Shown piece after piece: positions 1 to 7,209 of a stretch of DNA of 10,822 nucleotides (the first letter of the stretch is position 1; each line of letters begins with the position of its first letter). The DNA comes from Bryobacterales bacterium (GTDB lineage Bacteria; Acidobacteriota; Terriglobia; Bryobacterales; Bryobacteraceae). Made by a program: the position numbers and the translations under genes. Under the pieces are notes generated by a model. That model saw only the letters and a list, made by a program, of their open reading frames with translations. It was not told the origin of the DNA and did not search any database. The stretch spans positions 1 through 10,822 of the forward strand of contig JAOAPP010000512.1 of the NCBI GenBank assembly GCA_025462985.1, written 5' to 3'.

Positions 1-460
1 AAATATAAAAGCCCGCGAAGAATCCAATTCAGCCGCTTGTGCCGCATGACGGCATTATCATGCGCCTTCTGGTTGATGTTTCCGCCATTCAGAAGGATAC
101 AGGCGACCTCGGAAGAAATCTATGTAATCCGGCCACCCGATGTCCTCACAAACCTACCTGCCTGACCCTCTCTTCGATGTCTCAGACCTTCAAAGGATCC
201 AGATCAGTGGGCCAGCCGACCTAACGACTCAACGCCAACAGTCGAACTATAGCACAAGCAATAGTAGGGGCTTTGCACCTCACTTAGCCACCGGCATTCG
301 CGTCCGCTTAGGCGCTTCTACGGATTTTTCTGTGTGATGTGCTACAGAGCAACAAGGAGTCACGTTCCCTGCCCGTCCCGGCCGCCCCTCCATCCTAAGA
401 AGACGGATCAACGAGAAGATTTCAACCATACATCTGAGTCACCACTCGACAGCAAATACG
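1..460. other. Left-edge region with no convincing gene
   Basis: About 460 bases in which I see no supportable gene. Short open frames exist on the plus strand (for example 39-224 and 140-337), but their translations are rich in Thr, Ser, Pro and Arg, resemble no family I know, overlap one another and lack clear ribosome binding sites. I found no tRNA cloverleaf, rRNA segment, CRISPR-like repeat or transposase remnant by eye. It could be the far upstream region of a gene beyond the window edge, or decayed sequence. Confidence 0.5.
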
Positions 461-493
461 GAGCTTGGGGGCGGGATTCTCCCCCCCAAGCTC
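461..493 (-). terminator. GC-rich inverted repeat, possible terminator of the DUF892 gene
   Basis: Bases 461-471 (GAGCTTGGGGG) are the exact reverse complement of 483-493 (CCCCCAAGCTC), leaving an 11-base loop. The hairpin begins 12 bases after the stop codon of the minus-strand DUF892 gene, where an intrinsic terminator would be expected. The run of T that normally follows is poor: on the minus strand the stem is followed by CGTATTTGC. It may therefore be a weak terminator, an mRNA 3'-end stabilising hairpin or a bidirectional element. Confidence 0.5.
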
Positions 494-505
494 GCGCCAC
501 GAACC

Positions 506-1024
506 TTAACGACCTCCGGCGCTTGCTGCTGCCCCGCCTGCAGCTTGTTTGTTTATCTGAGACTCACCCAGCTGTGTCAGCTTTGCGTCCGCCTTCTTTT
601 CTTCTTCCAGCGTCTGCTGCAAGCTCTGGACACATTCCTGCTTTCCCAACAGCTGGGCAAAATTACGAAGGGACCCGTAGGCAGCCATCTCATAGTGTTC
701 GACCTGGTTGCCTGCAACGATCAGCGCCGCATCTCGGAGCGGTGAAGCGTCCGTCATCTGGATCATCTTGTCCGCTTCCTGCCGCATGGCTTGCAGCACC
801 GTGTTGGGCTTTGTTTCCGGCTGTTTGCCTAGGGCGCTAAACAATTTCTCAGCACGACGCACATGCTCCTGCGTTTCTTGAAGGTGCTGTTCGAAGGCCT
901 GGCGGAGTTCGGGAGTTGAACACGCCTGGGCCAGCTTAGGCAGCGCTTCCGTCAGCTGCTTTTCCGCATCGTAGACGTATTGAAGCCCGTTTAAAAAGAG
1001 ATCTTCTAGGGATTGAACTTGCAT
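506..1024 (-). CDS. YciE/YciF-type ferritin-like protein (DUF892)
   Basis: A 172-residue protein of the DUF892 (YciE/YciF) family, four-helix ferritin-like proteins linked to stress responses in enterobacteria; their biochemical role is not settled. Seen here: the opening SLEDLFLNGLQYVYDAEKQL (residues 5-24), a second helix with E50 and E53-H54, the hallmark VEHYEMAAYGSL near 108-119, and a closing helix TLEEEKKADAKLT (138-150). Acidic and His residues in these helices (E21, E50/E53, E109, H110, E112, E141-E143) are candidate di-metal ligands. The tail after 160 is Ala/Gly-rich and probably disordered. The frame stays open upstream to 1300, but the family begins at the chosen Met, which has AAAGGA 11 bases before it. 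The upstream extension also runs antisense through another small frame. Family call firm, function open. Confidence 0.9.
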   Translation of the reverse strand: MQVQSLEDLFLNGLQYVYDAEKQLTEALPKLAQACSTPELRQAFEQHLQETQEHVRRAEKLFSALGKQPETKPNTVLQAMRQEADKMIQMTDASPLRDAALIVAGNQVEHYEMAAYGSLRNFAQLLGKQECVQSLQQTLEEEKKADAKLTQLGESQINKQAAGGAAASAGGR

Positions 1025-1184
1025 AGTTGACCAGATCCTTTCGACAGTGGTCAGCCTGTGAGACAGCGATGCGAAACACATGACTACCACGAAAAAACAC
1101 TGAAGATGGACTGGGATTCGCTCGCAGCTGAACTGTTCTGGAATGGGGGCCGACAAGGCCACCGTATCCGGGCTACACTGAACT
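1025..1184. promoter_or_regulatory. Divergent intergenic region between DUF892 gene and small membrane ORFs
   Basis: This 160-base gap must hold the minus-strand promoter of the DUF892 gene and, if the small plus-strand frames are real, their promoter too. The only element I can point to is the AAAGGA ribosome binding site of the DUF892 gene at about 1036-1041 on the minus strand. I could not find a convincing -35/-10 pair on either strand by eye. Placement rests on gene orientation alone. Confidence 0.3.
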
Positions 1185-1349
1185 ATGAGCCAGGACATGC
1201 TGTGGCTCGCAGCAGCAACTACTTTGATCCACCTCATTGGGATCGGTGGACTGATTCTATGGATGGCGTTAGGCCGTCCGCTCTCGGTTTCGAAGTTCAA
1301 GGAACGCTGGAAAAGTCAGAAACGCTCCTTCCTTCCGAAACTGCGCTGA
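1185..1349 (+). CDS. Putative 54-aa single-helix membrane protein
   Basis: ATG at 1185 to TGA at 1347-1349 gives 54 residues, below the size many gene finders report. Residues 5-30 form a hydrophobic stretch (LWLAAATTLIHLIGIGGLIL) long enough to cross the membrane, followed by a strongly basic tail (KFKERWKSQKRSFLPKLR), so a topology with the tail in the cytoplasm is expected from the positive-inside rule. It sits 19 bases before a second small frame of the same design. I recognise no family and no function. No good ribosome binding site is visible upstream (GGGCT about 13 bases before). The case rests on the coherent helix-plus-basic-tail composition and the paired arrangement, and it could still be chance. 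Confidence 0.4.
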   Translation: MSQDMLWLAAATTLIHLIGIGGLILWMALGRPLSVSKFKERWKSQKRSFLPKLR

Positions 1350-1368
1350 ACGTGCGCATCACGCCACA

Positions 1369-1566
1369 ATGGACATCTTCCTAATCATCCTTGGACTGGC
1401 ATTTCTCATCGCCAGTATGGCCCTGATCCTGAACCCTCCGGAAGCCTGGGTCAAACGAGCGTTCCGCAAAAGCCCAGGCAAGCCGGAGACGCAAAAATCG
1501 AGAGAACAGAGCGCATCGGCTCAAGACCAATTGCAAACTCCGGGCAAGGTCGACGGAACACGGTGA
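1369..1566 (+). CDS. Putative 65-aa single-helix membrane protein
   Basis: ATG at 1369, TGA at 1564-1566, 65 residues. Residues 3-22 (IFLIILGLAFLIASMALILN) form a clear membrane helix directly after the start, then NPPEAWVKRAF and a hydrophilic tail rich in Lys, Gln and Ser (from about residue 33), probably disordered. The gene follows the 54-residue frame after 19 bases in the same direction, suggesting one transcript, and ends 4 bases before the stop of the convergent histidine kinase. No clear Shine-Dalgarno sequence precedes it. An opposing frame of 68 codons covers the same bases but looks like an Arg/Ser/Leu-rich shadow. No family recognised; function unknown. Confidence 0.45.
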   Translation: MDIFLIILGLAFLIASMALILNPPEAWVKRAFRKSPGKPETQKSREQSASAQDQLQTPGKVDGTR

Positions 1567-1570
1567 CAGT

Positions 1571-3928
1571 CTACATTGGCTGGCCACTCAACCATTTACT
1601 TGAAGGGGAGTTATCGCCTTTTTCCGCAGCCGGCAGGACAAAACCGAATGTGGCTCCTTCGCCGGGCCGGCCTTCTGCCCAGATTGTTCCTCCATAATGC
1701 GCAACGATTCTCGCGCATATCGCGAGCCCCATGCCACTGCCCGGAAACTCGCGCCGTTGGTGTAGCCGCTTGAACACACCGAAAATCCGTTGCTTATATT
1801 CAGGACTGAACCCTATCCCGTTATCGCTGATTTCGAAGCGCCAGCTATCCAGTTCCCTGGCCGCTGTTATCCGGATCATCAGGGACCGCTCCGGAGACCG
1901 ATATTTTATTGCGTTTCCGATGAGATTTTGAAGCAATTGCACTAAGTGCGTTCGCTCGATGGCCAAACAGGGAAGTTGTTCGCATTGAATGCTGGCCTTG
2001 CTTTCACCAATGGCAAATGCCAGGTTAGCTTCGACGTCCTTCATCGCCTCACTGACGTCCGTACAAGAATTCCTCACCGGCGGTGTATCGACGGCAGTTG
2101 TGAAGGCAAGCAGATCTTTGATCATGCCGTGCATACGTCCTGCACCCTCAATGCAGAACTCAAGAAATTCACGATCGACTCCGTCAAGACGATCTCCCGC
2201 CCGGAGAGCCAGCATTCCTGCGGCGTTTACCACGTTTCTTAGGGGTTCCTGAAGGTCATGGGCGGCAGCGTAGGCAAACTGCCGCAACTCTCCATTCGAC
2301 TGGACAAGGGCCCGCTCTGCTCTTTTCAACTGATCGATATCCGTGCTGGCTCCGATCCACTGAACTGTGGCGCCTTTCGCATCGGTGGCCGCAAGCGCGC
2401 GAGTCACTACCCATCGGTACCCACCACCCGGCTTCTTGAACCGGAATTCGGAATGAAAGACGTGTTTGTCTCGAACACAGGCGTCCCAGAGCCGCGATAC
2501 TCGCGCCGCCTCGTCGGGATGAATCGAACGCATGAACGTTGAATGCAGATCACGTTCAGTTTGCGGCAGGCCCATCTCCGAGAAGAACCGGGCACTCAGG
2601 AACGTGATAACGCCACGTGCGTCCGCGGTAAAGAGAATGTCCGGTACTGTCTCGGCCAGCATTCGGAATCGCTCCTCGCTATTTCGAAGCGCAGCATCGA
2701 TTGCTTTACGTCCGGTGATGTCGCGAGCAATCTGGGAGGCTCCAATAATCTGGCCCGAGTCGCTGATAATCGGGGAAACGGTCAGAGAGATGTCGATCAA
2801 GTCACCATTTTTTCGCTTACGCGCTGTCTCGAAGTGAGCGATTCTCTCGCCGTTCCGGATCCGGGAAAGTATATCGGCCATCTGCTCCGGTTGCTGAGGA
2901 GCTCCGAGAATAGAAAGTGGCTTTCCGGTCATCTCCTCTGTGTCATAACCGAACATCCGAGCAGCGCTCTGGTTCCAGCTGGTTACCCTTCCATTCAGAT
3001 CGATTCCGACAATCGAGTCATCCGACGATTCAACAATTGAGGCGAGTCGCGCTATGGCGAGTTCCATGCGCTTCTGCTCAGTGATGTCGATGATGGTGCC
3101 CTGAAGATCTTTCTGGGTATCCGAACCGCTTAAATTACTGCTGCCCCGCCCGCGAACCCAGCGCTCCGCGCCGTCCGGCCTGATAATGCGGTACTCCACA
3201 TTCCAAAATTCGCGGCCGGACGCTGCCTCGTTGATCGCTGTTTCGACCCGATCGCGATCTTCCGGATGAACAGCCGTCAGAAACTCATCCAACGTGATTG
3301 CTGAGGCGGAGTCCAGCCCGAGTATCGACGTTGAACTCTGGTCCCACGAGATCTCTCGCGTTTCCACGTTCCAGAACCACGTCCCCACGCCGGCAGCCTC
3401 AATTGCGAGCAATCTCCGGCGCTCGCTCTGGGCTAGGAGTTCATATGCCTTGGTAAGTGCGCCCGTCCGTTCTTCGATTCGTGTTTCCAGTTCCGAATTG
3501 AGTCGCCGGACCTGGAGTTCCGCGCGTTTTCGCTCAAGAATTTCGGCCCGCCACCGCTCGGCGCGAGGCAACTCCAGCACACGCGGCACAATTGCAATCA
3601 GCAGGATGGCGGTGGGCAAAGAGACCAGCGCCGTGATCGCTTTCACTAAGCCATCAAACCTGTAAATCGGGTGCCACAGGGTCCAAGCCGCCACGGCGTG
3701 GGTAAGGCCACAACTCAGGATGAAGAGCCCGAAGAGGGCAAACATCCACGGGAAGACAAGATCGCGGCGACGCCTCACGATTCGAAGAAGGGAGAGCGGA
3801 ATCAGCGCGTAGGAAGCAGCAATCAGTATGTCTGACCACACGTGCAGCTGAATCAAACCCGGTAATCGCAAGCAATAGACGTGAGGTGCGAAGTCCGTCG
3901 AGAACAGCTTTTCAAAGAACTCGATCAT
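1571..3928 (-). CDS. Ethylene-receptor-like membrane sensor histidine kinase (three TM helices, three PAS domains)
   Basis: A 785-residue hybrid-free sensor kinase. Residues about 31-117 form three membrane helices (33-51, 59-82, 93-115) resembling the ETR1 ethylene-binding domain: D33, Y40, P44, F69, I70, C73 and H77 match ETR1 D25, Y32, P36, F61, I62, C65 and H69 at one constant offset; the last Cys/His pair holds Cu(I) in ETR1. A coiled coil (about 119-170) follows, then PAS domains near 172-287, 293-410 and 418-538, the first with an HPEDRDRV segment. The HisKA helix has AAAHDLQEPLR with phospho-acceptor H557, as in phytochrome-type kinases. The ATPase domain shows N668/N672, SDNGIGF (701-707) and GSGMGLAI (730-737). 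There is no receiver domain and no response regulator nearby, so its partner is unknown. The start is the only early Met before the domain, with AGG about 10 bases upstream. Kinase call firm; ethylene binding inferred. Confidence 0.9.
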   Translation of the reverse strand: MIEFFEKLFSTDFAPHVYCLRLPGLIQLHVWSDILIAASYALIPLSLLRIVRRRRDLVFPWMFALFGLFILSCGLTHAVAAWTLWHPIYRFDGLVKAITALVSLPTAILLIAIVPRVLELPRAERWRAEILERKRAELQVRRLNSELETRIEERTGALTKAYELLAQSERRRLLAIEAAGVGTWFWNVETREISWDQSSTSILGLDSASAITLDEFLTAVHPEDRDRVETAINEAASGREFWNVEYRIIRPDGAERWVRGRGSSNLSGSDTQKDLQGTIIDITEQKRMELAIARLASIVESSDDSIVGIDLNGRVTSWNQSAARMFGYDTEEMTGKPLSILGAPQQPEQMADILSRIRNGERIAHFETARKRKNGDLIDISLTVSPIISDSGQIIGASQIARDITGRKAIDAALRNSEERFRMLAETVPDILFTADARGVITFLSARFFSEMGLPQTERDLHSTFMRSIHPDEAARVSRLWDACVRDKHVFHSEFRFKKPGGGYRWVVTRALAATDAKGATVQWIGASTDIDQLKRAERALVQSNGELRQFAYAAAHDLQEPLRNVVNAAGMLALRAGDRLDGVDREFLEFCIEGAGRMHGMIKDLLAFTTAVDTPPVRNSCTDVSEAMKDVEANLAFAIGESKASIQCEQLPCLAIERTHLVQLLQNLIGNAIKYRSPERSLMIRITAARELDSWRFEISDNGIGFSPEYKQRIFGVFKRLHQRREFPGSGMGLAICARIVAHYGGTIWAEGRPGEGATFGFVLPAAEKGDNSPSSKWLSGQPM

Positions 3929-4206
3929 ACGAAGGACCTGGTGTGAGATACACGATGAGGGACGTTCCGCCCACAGGCGAGGTTTAAATGAAGATCAAGC
4001 GGCCGCCCCAATCCTGGCTTTGTGTCCCACCTGGAAGGTTCGGCATTCTCCACACGTTCCGCAGTGGCGACGGGGGCGCGGTGGATGGTGGTCGGGAATG
4101 CTGCGACCAGCAACCCGTCAGGTCTTGTGGCCTTTTGCGGCAACCGTATCAGCAATGTAGTTTACTGCAGCCGATCAATTTCGTCCGCGCAATCAATGGG
4201 TTTCAA
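3929..4206. other. Gap upstream of the histidine kinase, no gene seen
   Basis: A 278-base stretch between the start of the histidine kinase and the end of the HHH gene, both on the minus strand. Small open frames cross it (3925-4155 minus, 3988-4395 plus), but their translations have no recognisable family and the plus one runs antisense through the HHH gene. It should contain the histidine kinase promoter and the HHH gene's transcript end. I see no clear hairpin-plus-T terminator and no convincing promoter hexamers. Confidence 0.45.
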
Positions 4207-4515
4207 CTACTTTGCCCGTTTAGCAATGATTTGACTCTGGATTTTCTGATAAGTAGCCGCGGGGATGATTTTCTTGTTGAGAAGATCGGTCTTGGCCCTA
4301 TACGGCCTTCCTGCGATGATTTTCTGCGAAAGAGCGGAGCCAATTCCGGGCAATACATCAAGCTGTTCAGCCGTTGCGCTGTTGATATCTATTAACTCAG
4401 TCTTCTTCGAACCCGCTTGTGCGGCGGACGTCGCGGCTTTCGGTGCTGTTTTCGTCTGAGCTGCGGCCAGGCTGAGCAGCATCGCAAAGATCAGAAGCAA
4501 CTTAGTAGGTATCAT
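4207..4515 (-). CDS. Secreted helix-hairpin-helix protein (ComEA-like)
   Basis: A 102-residue protein with an N-terminal signal peptide (TKLLLIFAMLLSLAAAQ, likely cut after AAA at about residue 19), an Ala/Lys/Thr linker, and one helix-hairpin-helix domain from about residue 41 to the end. The domain reads IDINSATAEQLDVLPGIGSA: the LPGIG hairpin (55-59) is the signature that contacts the DNA backbone in ComEA-type proteins. The closing segment KKIIPAATYQKI (81-92) is typical of small stand-alone HHH proteins. ComEA binds incoming DNA during transformation, but no other competence gene is in the window, so a periplasmic DNA-binding role is inference. On the minus strand, TACAAT at 4523-4528 resembles a -10 box so close to the ATG that the message would be nearly leaderless; no -35 box matches. 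Confidence 0.85.
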   Translation of the reverse strand: MIPTKLLLIFAMLLSLAAAQTKTAPKAATSAAQAGSKKTELIDINSATAEQLDVLPGIGSALSQKIIAGRPYRAKTDLLNKKIIPAATYQKIQSQIIAKRAK

Positions 4516-4584
4516 TTAGAAGATTGTAACAGCGGAGTCGGTTGCCGCTCCCATTCAGCGCTCCTCCTCGGTAACCTGAGTGTC
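4516..4584. promoter_or_regulatory. Short divergent promoter region, HHH gene / FHA-GAF-PP2C gene
   Basis: Only 69 bases separate the divergent starts at 4515 (minus) and 4585 (plus). The one candidate element is TACAAT on the minus strand (4523-4528), a plausible -10 for the HHH gene. No matching -35 is evident for it, and no promoter is evident for the plus-strand gene, whose promoter may lie inside the HHH coding sequence. Confidence 0.3.
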
Positions 4585-6252
4585 ATGTCTTCCAGCGCAG
4601 AGTCCAGCACGTCCACCGCGGTTCTTCTGTTTCACGAGCAAGGCGGCCAGCTCCGCCGGATCAACCTTGACGGCCGGCCGTTCCGTATCGGCCGCGCGAG
4701 TGCGAATGAACTCTCCTTTCCGGAAAACGCCGAACTTTCTCGTGAACACTTCCTGGTGGAAAGAGTCGGAGACCAGTGGACCATTCAGGACCTGAACAGC
4801 AGAAACGGAACAGTGATCGACGGTAGGAGAATTCACGGAAGAGTCCCTCTTTCGGACCAGGACGTGATTGTCGCCGGGCACCTCTCGTTCACGTTTATGT
4901 CTGGCGCAGCGGACGCGCAAAACAGGATCCTGCTTCTTGAGGATGCGTCGGGCAGTCCCCCTCTCTCGCACACTCGAAGCACGGATCTAAAAGCGGCCCT
5001 AGCGTCCGAATCTTCCGATCATGTGTTCAGCACCGAGCGAGCCCACTTAAGAGCCTTTGTCCGCGCCGGGCGCGAACTTGTCTCTCACAGACCGATGAAC
5101 GAACTCTTCCAAGTAATTCTGGATATGGCCGTAGATGCCGCCGGGGCATCGCGCGGAGTTGTTGCCCTCCAGGACGGGAATGCGTTGAGCATCCGGGCGC
5201 AGCGAGGCACGGGGTTCCGGCTCAGCACGGCAATCGTCAAGCAGGTCCTGACCGAGAAGAAATCACTGCTGATAGTCGACATCGCCGGGGAATCGGAACT
5301 CGCAAAACGCGACAGCATAGTCGCCGGCAAGGTTAGAAGCGTGATCGCGGTTCCGCTCCAGACAGAGGACCACGCCATCGGGCTGTTGTATGTCGATACC
5401 CCGTCCCGAGTCTTCGCGTTTACATCGGAAGACCTGAATCTGCTCACCGTAATGGCCAATGTCGCGGCGGTGAGAATTGAAAATGCCCGGCTCCTGGAGA
5501 TTGAACAGGAGGAGAAGCTCTGGGCCCACGACAGACAACAGGCAGCCGAGATCCAGCGCAGCCTGCTTCCGACCTCGGCTCCTGTAATTCCCGGATTTGA
5601 GGTGGCCGGATACAATGCGGCGTCCAGAACGGTGGGCGGCGACTATTATGACTTTCTCCCATTGAGTGAGGGGCGAGTTGGCATCGTCGTAGCCGACGTC
5701 GCGGGGAAAGGTATGCCGGCCGCCCTGCTAATGTCCGGTCTTCAGGCGAAAGTACAAGTCCTTTTCGAGACTGGCGAAAACCTTGCTACCCAGGTCACAA
5801 AGCTCAATCGAGCCCTGACGAGCAGATTTCCCCCCAATCGCTTCGTGACTTTCTTCGTTGCCGCAGTGTCGCCCGAATCCGGCCACATCGCCTTCTGCAA
5901 TGCAGGGCACAATCCCCCGATACTTCTCGGCAAGAATGGCGCCATGACGCAGCTGAGCGCCAGCGGTCCGGTGCTCGGCGTATCGACGAACTTCTCCTTT
6001 GAGGAAGGCGCGTGTGAGATGTCTGCAGGCGATATCCTGGCGCTCTACAGCGATGGGGTGACGGAGGCCTGCGATCCAGTGCGACAGGAGGAGTTCGGAG
6101 AAGATCGGCTCTTGCAAACCCTCCTTCAACACCGAGACAAGACGCCCTCGACGATCATCGACGCCGTGATGCGACAAATTTCCGAGTTCACCGGAAATGC
6201 TCCTTTGGCTGACGATGTCACGCTCGTAGTGGCTCGGCGCGTGGGCGCTTGA
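4585..6252 (+). CDS. FHA-GAF-SpoIIE/PP2C serine phosphatase (RsbU-like)
   Basis: A 555-residue cytoplasmic signalling protein with three domains. The FHA domain (about 12-106) has GR at 36-37, S52-x-x-H55 and NSRNGT (71-76), the phosphothreonine-binding set. A GAF domain spans about 155-302. A short helix with QQAAEIQRSLLP (318-329) leads to a SpoIIE/RsbU-type PP2C domain (about 335-552). Its metal-binding motifs are intact: GGDYYDF (351-357), DVAGKGMPAALLM (371-383), NAGHNPP (439-445), YSDGVTEA (488-495) and ADDVTLV (542-548). Such phosphatases usually dephosphorylate anti-anti-sigma (STAS) proteins; neither a STAS protein nor an anti-sigma kinase is nearby. The frame is open back to 4417, but that part is antisense to the HHH gene and outside the FHA fold, so the Met at 4585 was chosen despite a weak ribosome binding site. 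Confidence 0.92.
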   Translation: MSSSAESSTSTAVLLFHEQGGQLRRINLDGRPFRIGRASANELSFPENAELSREHFLVERVGDQWTIQDLNSRNGTVIDGRRIHGRVPLSDQDVIVAGHLSFTFMSGAADAQNRILLLEDASGSPPLSHTRSTDLKAALASESSDHVFSTERAHLRAFVRAGRELVSHRPMNELFQVILDMAVDAAGASRGVVALQDGNALSIRAQRGTGFRLSTAIVKQVLTEKKSLLIVDIAGESELAKRDSIVAGKVRSVIAVPLQTEDHAIGLLYVDTPSRVFAFTSEDLNLLTVMANVAAVRIENARLLEIEQEEKLWAHDRQQAAEIQRSLLPTSAPVIPGFEVAGYNAASRTVGGDYYDFLPLSEGRVGIVVADVAGKGMPAALLMSGLQAKVQVLFETGENLATQVTKLNRALTSRFPPNRFVTFFVAAVSPESGHIAFCNAGHNPPILLGKNGAMTQLSASGPVLGVSTNFSFEEGACEMSAGDILALYSDGVTEACDPVRQEEFGEDRLLQTLLQHRDKTPSTIIDAVMRQISEFTGNAPLADDVTLVVARRVGA

Positions 6253-6255
6253 TGC

Positions 6256-7209
6256 TTAGAGGACATCCCGAATGCACGCTTTGAAGTGTCCAGGTTCGAC
6301 CTCCCTCAGTTCTGGAACCACTTGGGAGCATTCTGCGATGGCGTACGGGCAACGGGTGCGAAACACACATCCCGAGGGCGGGTGGAGAGTGGAGGGAGCA
6401 TCGCCACCGATTGGAGTGCGACTCCGCTTTGCGCCAGGAACAGGGACCGGAGCGGCGCTCAGCAGCGCTTCGGTATACGGGTGTTTCGGTCCAGCATAAA
6501 GACGGCCGGCCGGAGCGGTCTCCATAATCCGACCCAGATACAAGACCATCACTCTTTGGCAGAGTTGCTTCACAACCGCCAAGTCGTGACTGATGAACAG
6601 GACAGTCAGAGTAAGCTCTTCCTGCAGGTCCTGCAACAGATTTAGAATCTGCGCCTGCACCGAGACGTCAAGCGCTGAGACGGGCTCGTCAGCGACCAGG
6701 AAGGCAGGCTCCACGGCAAGCGCTCTCGCAATTCCGATCCGCTGCCGCTGGCCGCCCGAGAACTGGTGTGGATAGCGGGTGGCATCTTCAGCGGCGAGTC
6801 CGACCATGCGAAGTAGATCCGCCACTCTCGCAGACCTGTTGGCTCGGGCGACGAGCTTATGAATGGCCAATGCCTCTGAAACGATCTGGCCCGCAGTCAT
6901 ACGAGGATCGAGGCTTGAGAATGGGTCCTGAAAGATCATCTGCATCTGCCGCCGCACGGGCCGCATGTCGCGAGCGCTCAGGTGCGTGATGTCAATGCCG
7001 TTGAAGATGATTTGCCCGTCGCTGGGACCGAGCAACCTGAGAATGGACCTGCCAAGTGTGCTCTTGCCTGAGCCCGATTCGCCGACAAGGCCGAGCATTT
7101 CGCCGGGTTGCATTTTAAAGCTGACATCAGTGAGAGCGTGGATCTGTGCCCCGCCGCGCCCCGAAAAATGCTTGCTGAGACGCTTCACCTCCAGCAGGGG
7201 CTCATTCAT
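6256..7209 (-). CDS. dppF: Peptide ABC transporter ATP-binding subunit, DppF/OppF-like
   Basis: A 317-residue ATPase that would power uptake of peptides or similar solutes at the inner face of the membrane, as partner of the DppD-like subunit upstream. Walker A is GESGSGKST (43-51), the Q-loop Q94 lies in MIFQDPFSSLDPR, the signature is FSGGQRQR (150-157), Walker B is FLVADEP (170-176) with catalytic E175, and the H-loop is H208 in FISHDL. The oligopeptide C-terminal extension follows, with KHPYTEALL (242-250) and cysteines C281, C287, C294 and C312. The ATG at 7207-7209 is preferred because it forms an ATGA overlap with the stop of the upstream subunit; the frame also allows a Met 25 codons earlier, but that stretch lies inside the neighbour. 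The gene ends 3 bases from the convergent phosphatase. Substrate cannot be told from the ATPase. Confidence 0.93.
   Translation of the reverse strand: MNEPLLEVKRLSKHFSGRGGAQIHALTDVSFKMQPGEMLGLVGESGSGKSTLGRSILRLLGPSDGQIIFNGIDITHLSARDMRPVRRQMQMIFQDPFSSLDPRMTAGQIVSEALAIHKLVARANRSARVADLLRMVGLAAEDATRYPHQFSGGQRQRIGIARALAVEPAFLVADEPVSALDVSVQAQILNLLQDLQEELTLTVLFISHDLAVVKQLCQRVMVLYLGRIMETAPAGRLYAGPKHPYTEALLSAAPVPVPGAKRSRTPIGGDAPSTLHPPSGCVFRTRCPYAIAECSQVVPELREVEPGHFKACIRDVL

Noticed and set aside
334-840. 168-codon plus-strand frame over the DUF892 gene
   Set aside because: Ser/Pro/Arg-rich translation opposite a clear DUF892 coding sequence; a shadow frame.
1025-1300. Upstream extension of the DUF892 frame giving a 264-residue protein
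   Set aside because: The added 92 residues have no family match, contain no plausible domain and run antisense through a small membrane ORF. The family's normal N-terminus begins at the Met at 1024, which has a ribosome binding site.
4417-4584. Upstream extension of the FHA-GAF-phosphatase frame
   Set aside because: It would add 56 Cys/Arg-rich residues before the FHA fold, antisense to the signal peptide and linker of the HHH gene.
5085-5615. 176-codon minus-strand frame inside the phosphatase gene
   Set aside because: Ser-rich low-complexity translation antisense to the GAF and PP2C domains; a shadow of GC-rich coding sequence.
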